DNA of 64,000 nucleotides, from the NCBI RefSeq assembly GCF_020852455.1, contig NZ_JADZAT010000028.1:62001-126000 (forward strand), read 5' to 3'. This document shows positions 43,031 to 52,436 of the stretch, piece by piece. Below the pieces are notes generated by a model that made no database searches, was not told the origin of the DNA, and worked only from the letters and a program-made list of their open reading frames with translations. Source of the stretch: Novosphingobium sp. (GTDB lineage: Bacteria > Pseudomonadota > Alphaproteobacteria > Sphingomonadales > Sphingomonadaceae). Each line of letters opens with the position of its first letter. Position 1 is the stretch's first letter. The position numbers and the translations under genes were made by a program.

Positions 43031-43785
43031 CTGTCCGCATCCGCGTCATTCCCTGCCTCGACGTGCGCGATGGACGCGTGGTCAAAGGCGTGAATTTCGT
43101 TGACCTCAAGGATGCCGGCGATCCGGTTGAGCAGGCCCGCGCCTATGATGCGGCGGGCGCGGATGAACTGTGCTTCCTCGATATCAGCGCCAGCCACGAA
43201 GGGCGCGGCACGCTGCTCGAAGTGGTGCGGCGCACGGCGGAGGTGTGCTTCATGCCGCTGACCGTTGGCGGCGGGGTGCGCACGGTGGAAGACGCGCGCG
43301 CGTTGCTGCTGGCCGGGGCCGACAAGGTGGCGGTTAACAGCGCGGCGGTGGCGCGGCCCGAAGTGGTGGCCGACATCGCCGGGAAAATGGGCAGCCAGTG
43401 CGTGGTCGCGTCGGTCGATGCGCGGCGCACCGGCTCAGGCTGGGAAATCTTCACCCACGGCGGACGCAAGGCGACCGGGATCGACGCGGTAGAGCACGCG
43501 GTGCGGCTGGCCGAACTGGGCGCCGGCGAACTCCTGGTCACCTCGATGGACGGCGATGGCACCCAGGCCGGGTATGACCTTGAACTGACCCGGACGATTG
43601 CAGATGCGGTAGCGGTACCGGTGGTGGCATCGGGCGGGGTCGGCACGCTCGATCACCTGGTCGAAGGAGTGACCCGGGGCCATGCCAGCGCGGTGCTGGC
43701 GGCCTCGATCTTTCATTTCGGCAAGCACACCATCGCTCAGGCCCATGCTGCCCTGCGCGCGGCTGGCCTGCCTGCGCGCGGGTAA
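43027..43785 (+). CDS. hisF: imidazole glycerol phosphate synthase, cyclase subunit
   Basis: TIM barrel of 252 aa making imidazole glycerol phosphate and AICAR with ammonia from HisH. Catalytic Asp11 ([12 protein letters not shown]) and Asp131 region (DARRTGSG), the phosphate loops [10 protein letters not shown] and [11 protein letters not shown] are present. GTG start inside the hisA stop (GTGA). Downstream the operon continues after a small PEP-CTERM gene. Confidence 0.96.
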   Translation: MTVRIRVIPCLDVRDGRVVKGVNFVDLKDAGDPVEQARAYDAAGADELCFLDISASHEGRGTLLEVVRRTAEVCFMPLTVGGGVRTVEDARALLLAGADKVAVNSAAVARPEVVADIAGKMGSQCVVASVDARRTGSGWEIFTHGGRKATGIDAVEHAVRLAELGAGELLVTSMDGDGTQAGYDLELTRTIADAVAVPVVASGGVGTLDHLVEGVTRGHASAVLAASIFHFGKHTIAQAHAALRAAGLPARG

Positions 43786-43880
43786 ATGACTGTTTCATGA
43801 ATGACTTAGCGGCAGTCCCGGCATGGGACGGCGTGGGCGAATCGCTTGCCGCATCGCGACCTTGCGGGCATCGGCAGGGC

Positions 43881-44060
43881 ATGAACAAGGGGCACTTCCT
43901 GACAGCATTGGCATTGGGCTTGGGCATGGCATCCCCGGCCCTGGCGGCTGGCGGTTTCTCGATCCCCGAGCCCAGCGACCTGGCCCTGCTGGGCATGGGC
44001 CTGGCCGGGCTGATCATCGGCCGCCAGGTTGCCCGCAAGCGGCCCGAGGACCAAGACTAG
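43881..44060 (+). CDS. minimal PEP-CTERM sorting-signal protein
   Basis: 59 aa, among the smallest possible forms. A signal peptide (about 1-21, MASPALAA cleavage) is followed by GGFSI and then the C-terminal PEP-CTERM sorting domain: PEP at about 27-29, the membrane helix [14 protein letters not shown], and a basic RKRPEDQD tail. Almost nothing lies between the two targeting signals, so the mature product would be a short peptide. An in-frame start at 43797 adds 28 residues without signal-peptide character. It lies between hisF and hisE. Confidence 0.7.
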   Translation: MNKGHFLTALALGLGMASPALAAGGFSIPEPSDLALLGMGLAGLIIGRQVARKRPEDQD

Positions 44061-44097
44061 CTTGACCCGCGCGGCCATGCGCCGCAAAGCCGGGCGC

Positions 44098-44412
44098 ATG
44101 GACACGCTATCCCGCCTGGCCGCAACGATTGCCCAGCGCCGCGCCGCCGATCCCGACACCAGCTGGGTCGCCAGGCTCAACGCGCGCGGGGTACCGGTGA
44201 TTGCCCGCAAGCTGGGTGAGGAAGCAATCGAAACCGTGGTCGCCGCACTCTCTGGCAGCCGTGAGGAACTGGTTGGCGAGGCAGCTGATACGCTGTTCCA
44301 CCTGCTGGTCCTGCTTGATGCCAAGGGCGTGGCGCTGAACGAAGTCCTTGCCGAGCTCGAACGCCGCGAAGGCACCAGCGGGATCGCCGAAAAAGCTGCA
44401 CGAGGTCAATGA
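44098..44412 (+). CDS. hisE: phosphoribosyl-ATP pyrophosphatase
   Basis: Second step of histidine biosynthesis: hydrolyses PR-ATP to PR-AMP. 104 aa, MazG-like helical fold with [14 protein letters not shown] and [14 protein letters not shown], giving the EExxE and ExxD magnesium-binding motifs. ATG 44098 matches the family start. It overlaps the HIT gene (ATGATG). Confidence 0.94.
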   Translation: MDTLSRLAATIAQRRAADPDTSWVARLNARGVPVIARKLGEEAIETVVAALSGSREELVGEAADTLFHLLVLLDAKGVALNEVLAELERREGTSGIAEKAARGQ

Positions 44413-44789
44413 TGCCGATCGACGCCACCCTGCCCTATGACGATCAGAACATCTTTGCGAAGATCCTGCGCGGGGAAATTCCGAACCGGACCGTCTATGA
44501 AGACGAATGGGCGCTGGCCTTTCATGACATCAACCCGCAGGCGCCGCTGCATGTGCTGGTGATCCCCAAGGGTCCTTATGTCAGCTGGGATGATTTTTCC
44601 GCCAGGGCCCCGGCCGAAGAAATCGCCGGGTTCGTCCGCGCGGTCGGCCATGTCGCGCGTGAGGCCGGGCTGGTCGAGCCGGGTTATCGGCTGCTGGCCA
44701 ACATTGGCGGTCACGGCCACCAGGAAGTGCCGCATCTGCACGTCCACCTGTTTGGCGGCAAGCCGCTGGGGCCAATGCTGGCGCGGTAG
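44409..44789 (+). CDS. HIT family nucleotide-binding hydrolase
   Basis: 126 aa, HINT-like purine nucleoside phosphoramidase. [12 protein letters not shown] at the N-terminus, [25 protein letters not shown], and the triad HLHVHLFGG (HxHxHxx). Its coupling to hisE is common in alphaproteobacteria. Alternate start at 44412 would shorten it by one residue. Confidence 0.92.
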   Translation: MMPIDATLPYDDQNIFAKILRGEIPNRTVYEDEWALAFHDINPQAPLHVLVIPKGPYVSWDDFSARAPAEEIAGFVRAVGHVAREAGLVEPGYRLLANIGGHGHQEVPHLHVHLFGGKPLGPMLAR

Positions 44790-44797
44790 ATCGGTTT

Positions 44798-44929
44798 GGT
44801 TCACCCGAAGCACCAAAGATGTGGTGTCTGCGGCTCAGCCGCCCTTGATTCACGAAGGTTCCAGTGAACCGCCGTATAAAGCACTGCCTGCGGCGCAAAG
44901 CGCTGCTTCTTGGGTGCTTCGGGTGAACC
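44798..44929. repeat. inverted-repeat element, family D copy 1
   Basis: Perfect 17-bp end arms: GGTTCACCCGAAGCACC (44798-44814) and its complement at 44913-44929. The interior has CGGCTCAGCCGCC and CTGCGGCGCAAAGCGC segments. The 255-bp gap between the HIT gene and ybgC holds no gene. The relative at 59863-60000 shares ends. Confidence 0.8.
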
Positions 44930-45044
44930 ACCCACTTTCTTGCGTTGTCGGCCAGCCTTCGACTGACAAAGCGGGCGATAGCTGCGCCGACCTGAAGCTG
45001 CGCCCTTGCCCTGCGACTCGCGCAGTTGCTAAGAGTCTGGCGAA

Positions 45045-45503
45045 ATGACGTCACATCCTGCCTATCCTGCCGGTCAGATCGACGGGCACCTGCACCGGTT
45101 TGCGGTGCGCGCCTATTTCGAGGATACCGACCTGTCGGGGGTGGTCTATCACGCCAATTACCTGCGCTGGTTCGAACGTGCGCGTTCGGATTTCGTGCGG
45201 CTGCTGGGGATTGACCAGCGCGCGGTGAACGAGGCTGGCGAAGGCGCCTTTGCCGTGGCCGACCTGACGATCCGCTATGCCGCCCCGGCGCGGCTGGATG
45301 ATGGCGTCCTGATCGAAACCACCTGCGAAGATCTGCGCGCGGCCAGCTGCCGGATGCACCAGAAGGCCTTCCGCGAAGACGGCCTGCTGCTGTCCGAAGC
45401 CCGCTTTCGCGTCGGCTTCGTTGCCCCCGACGGGCGTCCGCGCCGCATGCCCGAAGCCTGGCGCGCGGCCTTCAAGACCATTGCCATCGAAGGACATTCA
45501 TGA
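45045..45503 (+). CDS. ybgC: Tol-Pal-associated acyl-CoA thioesterase
   Basis: 152 aa, hot-dog fold. The active-site block YFEDTDLSGVVYHANYLRWFERAR (Asp in DTDLSG) matches YbgC. It is the usual first gene of tol-pal operons and overlaps tolQ by 4 bp. Its role in the envelope complex is not settled. Confidence 0.93.
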   Translation: MTSHPAYPAGQIDGHLHRFAVRAYFEDTDLSGVVYHANYLRWFERARSDFVRLLGIDQRAVNEAGEGAFAVADLTIRYAAPARLDDGVLIETTCEDLRAASCRMHQKAFREDGLLLSEARFRVGFVAPDGRPRRMPEAWRAAFKTIAIEGHS

Positions 45504-46216
45504 CCGATTTCTCGCTTCTTGCGGCGGCCGCGGCCGCACCCAAAGCCATTTCGGGTCACCTCAACCCGGTAAAGCTGTTCCTCGATGCCGATATCGTGGT
45601 TCAGGTGGTGATGGCCGGGCTGGTGCTGGCCTCGATCTGGGTCTGGACCATCGTGGTTTCCTTCAGCCTGCGCCAATCGTCGCTGCGCAAGCGGTGCGAT
45701 GATTATGAACGCGATTTCTGGAAGACCAGCGATATCGACGCCTTCCAGGCCGAACGCGGCAAGGGCGATGTGCCTTCGGCCCGGGTCGCCGCGGCAGGCC
45801 TGGCCGAATGGCGCCGTTCGCTGGGTGCCAAGGGCTATGACAAGGCCGGCGTGCGCGAACGGCTGGCCGGGGCAATGGACAGCGCGATCGCGCAGGAAGC
45901 GGAAAAGCTGTCGGAACGGCTCAATTTTCTGGCCACGGTCGGTGCGGTGGCGCCTTTCGTGGGCCTGTTCGGCACCGTCTGGGGGATCATGAATTCGTTC
46001 TTCCAGATCGGCCAGCAGCAGAACTCCTCGCTGGCAGTGGTGGCGCCGGGCATTTCCGAAGCGCTGTTCGCCACGGCGATCGGGCTGTTCGCGGCAATCC
46101 CGGCGGTGATCGCCTACAACCGTTTCACCCACCGGGTCGATCAGATGGAAGCCCGGCTGCAGCGCTTTGCCGACAAGCTGCACGCCAGCCTGTGCCGCGA
46201 GTTGGAGGGGCTGTAG
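45500..46216 (+). CDS. tolQ: Tol-Pal system proton channel subunit
   Basis: 238 aa, MotA/TolQ/ExbB family: three membrane helices (about 33-56, 147-167 and 183-205), with [22 protein letters not shown] and the conserved Ala/Gly-rich [24 protein letters not shown]. It works with TolR and TolA to power outer-membrane constriction at division. TolR follows within 2 bp of the stop. Confidence 0.95.
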   Translation: MTDFSLLAAAAAAPKAISGHLNPVKLFLDADIVVQVVMAGLVLASIWVWTIVVSFSLRQSSLRKRCDDYERDFWKTSDIDAFQAERGKGDVPSARVAAAGLAEWRRSLGAKGYDKAGVRERLAGAMDSAIAQEAEKLSERLNFLATVGAVAPFVGLFGTVWGIMNSFFQIGQQQNSSLAVVAPGISEALFATAIGLFAAIPAVIAYNRFTHRVDQMEARLQRFADKLHASLCRELEGL

Positions 46217-46217
46217 G

Positions 46218-46652
<435 letters not shown>

Positions 46653-46661
46653 CCCCTAGCC

Positions 46662-47477
46662 ATGGCCCGCAGCAGCACCCTGAACCGCGATGAGCGCCTG
46701 GCCCTGGCCCTGGCCGTGCTGGGGCATGGTGCGCTGCTGGCCGTGCTGGTCTGGCAGCGCCCGCCTGCGCCGCTGCCCCCGCCCGAACGGATGATGGTGA
46801 CGATCAGCGACGAGGTCGGGCTGACCTCCGCCGCGCCCGAACCCATGGCCCAGCCTGCGCCCGATACCGGCCCGGTAGTGGGTAAGGAACCGCCGCCGCC
46901 TGCGCCCGAGCCGGTGCCGGTTGCCAAGCCGGTCCCCGCGCCGCCGCGCCCGGCCCCGGCCCCCGTGGCCAAGGCTCCGGCCAAGCCCGCGCCGCCGGTC
47001 AAACCGGTGTCCACCCCCAAGGCCGCGCCCGCACCGCCCAAGACCCCGCCCAAGACCGTCACCAGGCCCGGCAGCTCAGCCTTCGACGATGCCTTCAACA
47101 AGGGTATCCCCGGCGCCAAGAGTCCGGGCAAGGCCCAGACTCCGCCGGCCCAGATCACCGGTGCGGTGCGGAGCTCGCTGGCCTCCGAAGTGGCCCGCCA
47201 GCTCAAGCGCAAATGGCAGGGGCCCAATGGCCTCGATGTCGAAAAGCTCGCGACGACGGTCGAATGGAGCCTCAATCCCGATGGCACGCTGGCCGGGCAG
47301 CCGCGCGTGGTGTCGCAGACCGGGATCACCGACGATAACCGTCCGCAGGTCAAGCGCCACCAGGAGCAGGCGGTCAAAGCCGTGCGGCTCGCCGCCCCCT
47401 TCACCACCCTTCCGCCGCAGTACTATTCCGCCTGGAAGACGCTGCGCTTCACTTTCGACTGGAAGATCAACCAATGA
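46662..47477 (+). CDS. tolA: TolA-like energy transducer
   Basis: 271 aa. An N-terminal membrane anchor (about 15-35, ALAVLGHGALLAVLVWQ) is followed by a Pro/Ala/Lys-rich extended linker (about 40-150) spanning the periplasm. The C-terminal domain SLASEVARQLKRKWQGPNGLDVEKLATTVEWSLNPDGTL is of TonB/TolA type. Identity as TolA rests mostly on position and domain layout; the sequence itself is compositionally simple. It overlaps tolB by 4 bp. Confidence 0.88.
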   Translation: MARSSTLNRDERLALALAVLGHGALLAVLVWQRPPAPLPPPERMMVTISDEVGLTSAAPEPMAQPAPDTGPVVGKEPPPPAPEPVPVAKPVPAPPRPAPAPVAKAPAKPAPPVKPVSTPKAAPAPPKTPPKTVTRPGSSAFDDAFNKGIPGAKSPGKAQTPPAQITGAVRSSLASEVARQLKRKWQGPNGLDVEKLATTVEWSLNPDGTLAGQPRVVSQTGITDDNRPQVKRHQEQAVKAVRLAAPFTTLPPQYYSAWKTLRFTFDWKINQ

Positions 47478-48856
47478 AGCTGACCCGGATCCTGGCCTGC
47501 CTGTCGCTGGCCGCCCTGCCCGCCGCCCTGCTGGCCCAGGCCGCGCCGCAGCCCGAAGCCTCGGCCAGCCCGGCAGCGGGCGGCGAGGAAGTGCTGACCG
47601 GCACCGTCAGCGGCGAAGGCGAATGGCAAAACCAGTCGATCGCGATCCCGGCCTTTGCCACCAATGCCGATGTGCCGACCCAGACCAGCGCGGGGACCAC
47701 TGCGGCGCTGGGCTTTTCGCTGGCCTCGGTGATCTACAGCGATCTGCGCAACAACGGGCTGTTCAAGCCGACCGGCCCGGCCAGCCTGCCGCGCCCGGCG
47801 CTGGGCCAGGTCCAGGCGCCCGACTATGCCCCGTGGCAGTCGCGCGGCACCGACATGCTGCTGCAGGGTTATGTCCGGGGCGAGGCGGACGGCAATGTCA
47901 CGGTCGGCTGCTATCTCTACGATGTCGGGCTGGGCCAGCCGCTGGCCAAGGCCGGCTGGACCGTGCCGCCGGGCGAATGGCGCCGCGCCGCGCACAAGTG
48001 CGCCGACATGGCCTATTCGCGGCTTTCGGGCGAAAACCCGTTCTTCGACAGCCGGATCGCCTATGTGGCCGAAACCGGGCCCAAGAACCGGCGGATGAAG
48101 CGGCTGGCGGTGATGGATTCGGATGGGGCCAACCACCGCTATCTGACCACCGGGCAGACCACCGCGCTGACCCCGCGCTATTCGCCCGATTACAAGAAGA
48201 TCCTCTACCTCAGCTATTACAACGGCAGCCCGCGGATCTACGTCTATGATCTGGAACGCGATCGCCAGGATCTGCTGCTGCAGTCGAAGAACCCGCTGTT
48301 CGCGCCGCGCTGGTCGCCCGATGGCAAATGGGTGCTCTATTCGATGGCGATTGCCGGCAACACCGACGTTTACAAGATGCCCGCCGCCGGCGGCAACGCG
48401 GTCAAGCTGACCGACAGCCCGGGGATCGATATCGGCGGCAGCTTTTCGCCCGATGGCAGCCGGATCGTGTTCGAAAGCGATCGCAGCGGCAGCCAGCAGG
48501 TCTATGTGATGAACGCCGATGGATCGGGGCAGAAGCGGATCAGCTTTTTCGGCGGGCGCAGCGCCACCCCGGAATGGAGCCCGCGCGGCGATCAGATCGC
48601 CTTCACCCACATCGCCGGCAACTTCCGCATCGCGATCATGGATCCGGGCGGCGGCGGGCTGCGTTACCTGACCGACAGCTGGCAGGACGAGGCCCCCACC
48701 TGGGCGCCCAATGGCCGCGTGATCCAGTTCTTCCGCACCGCGCGCGGCAGCGGCAAGACCGGGGTATGGCAAGTCGATCTGACCGGCAAGAACGAGCGCA
48801 AGCTCGATACCCCCGTTGATGGCAGCGATCCCGCCTGGGGACCGCTTCGTCCCTGA
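47474..48856 (+). CDS. tolB: Tol-Pal system beta-propeller protein TolB
   Basis: 460 aa: signal peptide (about 1-25), an alpha/beta N-terminal domain with IPAFATNADV and LGFSLASVIYSDLRNNGLF, then a six-bladed WD40-like propeller with repeated SPDGKWVLY / SPDGSRIVFESDRSGSQQVYVMN motifs. The periplasmic partner of Pal. Slightly long compared with E. coli TolB (430 aa). Confidence 0.96.
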   Translation: MKLTRILACLSLAALPAALLAQAAPQPEASASPAAGGEEVLTGTVSGEGEWQNQSIAIPAFATNADVPTQTSAGTTAALGFSLASVIYSDLRNNGLFKPTGPASLPRPALGQVQAPDYAPWQSRGTDMLLQGYVRGEADGNVTVGCYLYDVGLGQPLAKAGWTVPPGEWRRAAHKCADMAYSRLSGENPFFDSRIAYVAETGPKNRRMKRLAVMDSDGANHRYLTTGQTTALTPRYSPDYKKILYLSYYNGSPRIYVYDLERDRQDLLLQSKNPLFAPRWSPDGKWVLYSMAIAGNTDVYKMPAAGGNAVKLTDSPGIDIGGSFSPDGSRIVFESDRSGSQQVYVMNADGSGQKRISFFGGRSATPEWSPRGDQIAFTHIAGNFRIAIMDPGGGGLRYLTDSWQDEAPTWAPNGRVIQFFRTARGSGKTGVWQVDLTGKNERKLDTPVDGSDPAWGPLRP

Positions 48857-48911
48857 TCCCGATTGACTCTTGGGGGCAAACAGGAAAGCCTGAATTCCAA
48901 AGGAGATGCCC

Positions 48912-49424
48912 ATGAATACCCGCAGCACGCTTGCCCTGGCCCTGGTCGCCGGCAGTCTCGCGCTCTCGGCCTGTTCGAAGAAGGCCCCGGCCAGCCTGCC
49001 GCCCGATCCGGGTGGCGCGGTTTCGACCGATACCTCGGGCCAGAACCAGGGTCCGGTCCCGGGCAGCCAGGCCGATTTCGCCGCGCAGATGATGGGCCAG
49101 GACACGATCCTGTTCGATACGGACCGCTACAACATCGACAGCGCCGACCAGCAGGCGCTGGCCGCGCAGTCGGTCTGGCTGGCCAAGTACCCGGCCAAGC
49201 GGATCACGATCGAAGGGCACTGCGACGAACGCGGGACGCGCGAATACAACCTTGCGCTGGGCGAACGCCGCGCCAATGCAGCCAAGAACTATCTGGTCAG
49301 CCTGGGGATCGACGCCGGGCGGATCACCACGGTCAGCCATGGCAAGGAAAGGCCGCTGGCGCTGGGTTCGGACGAGGACAGCTGGGCCAAGAACCGCCGC
49401 GCGGTGACGGTGACTATTGATTAG
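48912..49424 (+). CDS. pal: peptidoglycan-associated lipoprotein
   Basis: 170 aa. The lipobox LALSAC gives the acylated Cys at about residue 22; the C-terminal OmpA-like domain has DTILFDTDRYNIDSA and ITIEGHCDERGTREYNLALGERRANAAKNYLVSLGI. Of two in-frame ATGs, 48912 has AAAGGAG at correct spacing, while 48906 overlaps it. It closes the tol-pal operon. Confidence 0.96.
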   Translation: MNTRSTLALALVAGSLALSACSKKAPASLPPDPGGAVSTDTSGQNQGPVPGSQADFAAQMMGQDTILFDTDRYNIDSADQQALAAQSVWLAKYPAKRITIEGHCDERGTREYNLALGERRANAAKNYLVSLGIDAGRITTVSHGKERPLALGSDEDSWAKNRRAVTVTID

Positions 49425-49448
49425 GTGCGGTCAGACTTCCGTCTGACC

Positions 49449-49538
49449 TTGCAACACCGGCCCGCTCCCCCGGCCCGACCACCCGCAACTAGGGTAGCCT
49501 ATGGGTGGTCGGGCCGGGGGAGCGGGCCGGTGTTGCAA
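49449..49538. repeat. perfect 36-bp inverted repeat, family A copy 3
   Basis: Arms 49449-49484 and 49503-49538 are perfectly complementary; the 18-nt spacer reads GCAACTAGGGTAGCCTAT. It starts 25 bp after the pal stop and may end its transcript in effect, but it has no U-tract. Confidence 0.92.
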
Positions 49539-49578
49539 GCTGATCGCGGAGGCGATCAGTGCACTTTGCAAAAAGGTC

Positions 49579-49692
49579 TTACCCGCCGATCAGCGGCTGG
49601 GTGCCAAGTGCGCCGCCCAGCTGCGAGAGCAGCGCGAAGCCGGTCATCAGCAGCAGCGAGAGCGCGGCGGAGAGTTTCAGTTGGTTGCTCAT
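49579..49692 (-). CDS. 37-aa predicted membrane microprotein
   Basis: A 37-aa frame reads MSNQLKLSAALSLLLMTGFA followed by a Gly-rich LLSQLGGALGTQPLIGG, with one hydrophobic helix (about 8-24). It starts in the 400-bp gap between pal and the J-domain gene, on the opposite strand to both. A weak AGGAT lies 9 bp before the ATG. Sphingomonads often encode such short proteins here; no family assigned. Below the length normally scored. Confidence 0.45.
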   Translation of the reverse strand: MSNQLKLSAALSLLLMTGFALLSQLGGALGTQPLIGG

Positions 49693-49838
49693 GGGTCTGA
49701 TATCCTGGGGAGGTTCTCATCCGATATAGGGCGGTCGGCGAATATTGCAATGCAACATTGCAAATGAAAACTTAAAATCATGTTGCCTTTCGGGTTTGGC
49801 TTGCACCGGAGGCGCGCTTGGGCCTATCGCTGGGGTCT

Positions 49839-50372
49839 ATGAGCCGCGCGCGCAGATCCGATAATTGGGGCTTCCCCCGCTGGGGCGGTTACGGCAGCAG
49901 CCGCGATGCTGTGCAAGTGCGCCTGTGCGACCGGCACGGCTGCACCGAGGCCGGCACCTGCCCTGCCCCCAAAAGCCCGAACAGCCCGGAACGCTGGATG
50001 TTCTGCCAGCAGCACGCCGCCGAATACAACCAGGGCTGGGACTATTTTGCCGGGCTGGACGCCGAGGAAGCCGCCGCGCGCGAGGCGGAAGAGCGCCAGA
50101 CCCACGAGGGTTACAAGGAAAGCGCGCACTACGGCTGGGCCGGATCGGGCGATGGCAGCCGCAGCCGCGACGAATTGCGCGCGCTCGACGTGCTGGGGCT
50201 GACCCCGGATGCCGATTTCGACGAGATCAGGAAGGCCTGGCGCAGCAAGGCCAAGGAAGTCCACCCCGATGTCCGCCCCGGCGACGAGGATGCGGCCAAG
50301 GCTTTCCAGGCGCTGCAACTGGCCTATGAAGTGCTGCGCCAGGCCGAGGAACGGCGCGAGTGGAAGGGCTGA
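49839..50372 (+). CDS. DnaJ-domain protein with N-terminal Cys/His motif
   Basis: 177 aa. A Cys/His-rich N-terminal segment (VRLCDRHGCTEAGTC... MFCQQHAAEYN, about 31-66) could bind zinc. A charged helix follows, then a C-terminal J domain: LRALDVLGLTPDADFDEIRKAWRSKAKEVHPDV with the HPD motif at about 148-150. Reversed order compared with classical DnaJ; probably a specialised co-chaperone. ATG 49839 is preferred to the TTG upstream. Confidence 0.85.
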   Translation: MSRARRSDNWGFPRWGGYGSSRDAVQVRLCDRHGCTEAGTCPAPKSPNSPERWMFCQQHAAEYNQGWDYFAGLDAEEAAAREAEERQTHEGYKESAHYGWAGSGDGSRSRDELRALDVLGLTPDADFDEIRKAWRSKAKEVHPDVRPGDEDAAKAFQALQLAYEVLRQAEERREWKG

Positions 50373-50855
50373 TCAGGCCCTGGCTTTCAACTTCTTGATC
50401 GTCGCCGAAAAGCTCAGCACCGGGCGGCCATCGTCATCGATCAGCCCGCGCACGAAGATGATCGAGAAACCGGCACGGACAATTTCACCGCGCCCGGTCA
50501 GCAGGCGGCCCGGTTCGGCCGCGCCGATGAATTCGCTGTTCATGGTCAGCGTCACCCCGTGCAGGCTCGGATCGACGCCCAGCGCGGTCATGAACAGCAC
50601 ATAGTCGGCAAAGGTCATCAGGGCCCCGCCGTGGATGTTGCCGCCGCCGTTGCGGTTCTTGGCATCGGGCAGGAAACCGCAGAGCAGGCCCTGGCCTTCG
50701 GGCTTGCAATAGAACGGCCCCGAATGCTCCTCGAAATCGTCAACCGGCTCCCAGTGCTGCCACCCGGCCCAGAAGCCTTCGGTGATCGTTACCAGGCGTG
50801 AATTGCCGGATGCGGCCTCGTCGCTCTGCAGCTTGTCATGCGGTTCGTGGGTCAT
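50373..50855 (-). CDS. PaaI-type hot-dog thioesterase
   Basis: 160 aa. The core GGGNIHGGALMTFADYVLFMTAL holds the HGG motif and the catalytic Asp of the PaaI/thioesterase family; LTMNSEFIGAAEPGRLLTGRGEIVRAG and the final strand follow. Hydrolyses an acyl-CoA ester, substrate unknown. ATG 50855 is taken because the family begins there; the frame upstream crosses repeat E. Confidence 0.88.
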   Translation of the reverse strand: MTHEPHDKLQSDEAASGNSRLVTITEGFWAGWQHWEPVDDFEEHSGPFYCKPEGQGLLCGFLPDAKNRNGGGNIHGGALMTFADYVLFMTALGVDPSLHGVTLTMNSEFIGAAEPGRLLTGRGEIVRAGFSIIFVRGLIDDDGRPVLSFSATIKKLKARA

Positions 50856-50902
50856 GCGGCGGCCCAAGCACAATGCCCGGGTCGGGGCAAGTCGGATTGG
50901 CC

Positions 50903-51114
50903 CACGCGGAGACGCGGAGGCGCGGAGAAGGGGAGTGCGCTCGCAAAGACGCGAAGGAGTGGAGATTGCGGCGCAGCCGCCTTTCTTCCTCAACGCTCGT
51001 GCCGGGCGAAGCGCATCGAATCGAAAGGAAGCATTCGGCTAGCGCACCCTCTTTGCGCCTTTGCGCCTTTGCGAGAGCCCCCCGCTCACCTCCGCGCCTC
51101 CGCGCCTCCGCGTG
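50903..51114. repeat. nested inverted-repeat element, family E
   Basis: Outer arms consist of repeated CGCGGAG(G) units at the left (CACGCGGAGACGCGGAGGCG) and their complement CGCCTCCGCGCCTCCGCGTG at the right. Inner arms are GCAAAGACGCGAAGGAG and the near-complement CTTTGCGCCTTTGCG. A single copy was seen. It lies between two converging transcripts' neighbourhoods and holds no gene. Confidence 0.8.
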
Positions 51115-51120
51115 AGACTA

Positions 51121-52428
51121 TCAAACTGCCGCCAAAGCCTGTTCGAAATCGGCAATCAGGTCATCAGCGTCCTCGATCCCGATGCTGACGCGCACCAGGT
51201 TATCGGTGATCCCCAGCTGCGCCTTGCGTTCATCGGGCACCGACAGGTGGGTCATCGCCGCGGGCAGGCTGGCCAGCGTTTCGGTGCCGCCCAGGCTGAC
51301 CGCCAGCTTGGCGATCTTGAGGTGATCGAGGAACCGGAACGCCTCAGGCTCGCCGCCCTTGATATAGAGCGAGAAGGTGCTGCCTGCGCCGCTGCAGTGG
51401 CGATCGAAGATGTCCTGCTGGCGCGGATCGTCGATCATGCCCAGATAGCCCAGCTTTTCGACCTTGGGGTGGGCGGCCAGCCAGGCGCAGACCTTGGCGG
51501 CGTTCTCACCCGCGCGGGTCATGCGCAGCTCAACCGTTTCAAGGCTGCGCATCAGCATCCAGGCGGTGTTGGGATCGGCGATCCCGCCCATCACGTTGCG
51601 CAGCATCCGAACCGGGGTCATCCACTTTGTCGCGCCCGAAACCGATCCTGCGACCAGATCGGAATGACCGCCGACGTATTTGGTCAGCGAATAGACCACG
51701 ATGTCCGCGCCGTGGTCGATCGGGCGGCTCCACAGCGGGCCCAGGAAGGTGTTGTCGATGGCGATCGGAACAGTCTGAGGGTCATTGGCGGAACCAAAGG
51801 CGGCGTCGCGCGCATCGCGCACGGCTTCGACATCGACCAGCGCGTTGGTGGGATTGGCCGGGCTTTCCAGATAGACCATCGCCACCTTACCGCCCTGCGC
51901 CGCGGCCTTGGCCTTGGCCTGTTCCATCACCACGTCCAGTTCGGCGCGGGTCGCCCCGGCGGGGAAATCGACATAGCTTACGCCGAACCGGCTGAGCGTC
52001 TTGGCGACGAAGCCTTCGCTGGCAGCATAGAGCGGACCGGAATGGACGATCACATCGCCAGCCGAGGCAAAGGTCATGAACAATACGCAGATCGCGGTCA
52101 TCCCGCTGGAAAAGCACAGTGCCTCTTCCGCGCCGTCCCACACCGCCAGGCGGCCTTCCAGAATCTGCTGGTTAGGGCCGTTGAAGCGCGAATAAACCAG
52201 GCCATCGGTGCCGCCCGGGACCTTGCCGGTGATCCCTTCGAAGAAGCGCTTGCCATCTGCCGCGCTGGGGAAGGCGAAAGTGCTGGTCAGGAAGATCGGC
52301 GCCTTGAGGCTGCCTTCGGACAGCATCGGATCGTACCCGTGGCCCATCATCAGCGTGGCGGGCGAAAGTTCGCGGTTGCCGATCCGGGTGATCGAGGCTT
52401 TGGGTTTGCGCGCGGGGGTATCTGCCAT
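51121..52428 (-). CDS. Cys/Met-metabolism PLP enzyme (cystathionine gamma-synthase family)
   Basis: 435 aa, fold type I. VYSRFNGPNQQILEGRLAVWDGAEEALCFSSGM (PLP phosphate region), IAIDNTFLGPLWSRPIDHGADIVVYSLTKYVGGHSDL with the PLP-binding Lys, and SLGGTETLASLPAAMTHL at the C-terminus. The family covers cystathionine synthase, homocysteine synthase (MetZ) and methionine gamma-lyase; this divergent member is not further assigned. ATG 52428 fits the SD AGGAAGGA, which is itself predicted to be hidden in the leader structure. Confidence 0.9.
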   Translation of the reverse strand: MADTPARKPKASITRIGNRELSPATLMMGHGYDPMLSEGSLKAPIFLTSTFAFPSAADGKRFFEGITGKVPGGTDGLVYSRFNGPNQQILEGRLAVWDGAEEALCFSSGMTAICVLFMTFASAGDVIVHSGPLYAASEGFVAKTLSRFGVSYVDFPAGATRAELDVVMEQAKAKAAAQGGKVAMVYLESPANPTNALVDVEAVRDARDAAFGSANDPQTVPIAIDNTFLGPLWSRPIDHGADIVVYSLTKYVGGHSDLVAGSVSGATKWMTPVRMLRNVMGGIADPNTAWMLMRSLETVELRMTRAGENAAKVCAWLAAHPKVEKLGYLGMIDDPRQQDIFDRHCSGAGSTFSLYIKGGEPEAFRFLDHLKIAKLAVSLGGTETLASLPAAMTHLSVPDERKAQLGITDNLVRVSIGIEDADDLIADFEQALAAV

Positions 52429-52436
52429 GGCCGGCG

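Noticed and set aside
50373..50993. Longer start for the thioesterase running into repeat E
   Set aside because: The extra residues translate the repeat and do not match the family.
50903..51114. CRISPR array at the repeated GCGGAGG units
   Set aside because: Units are 7 to 8 bp with no spacer of constant length and no cas gene nearby; it is an inverted repeat.
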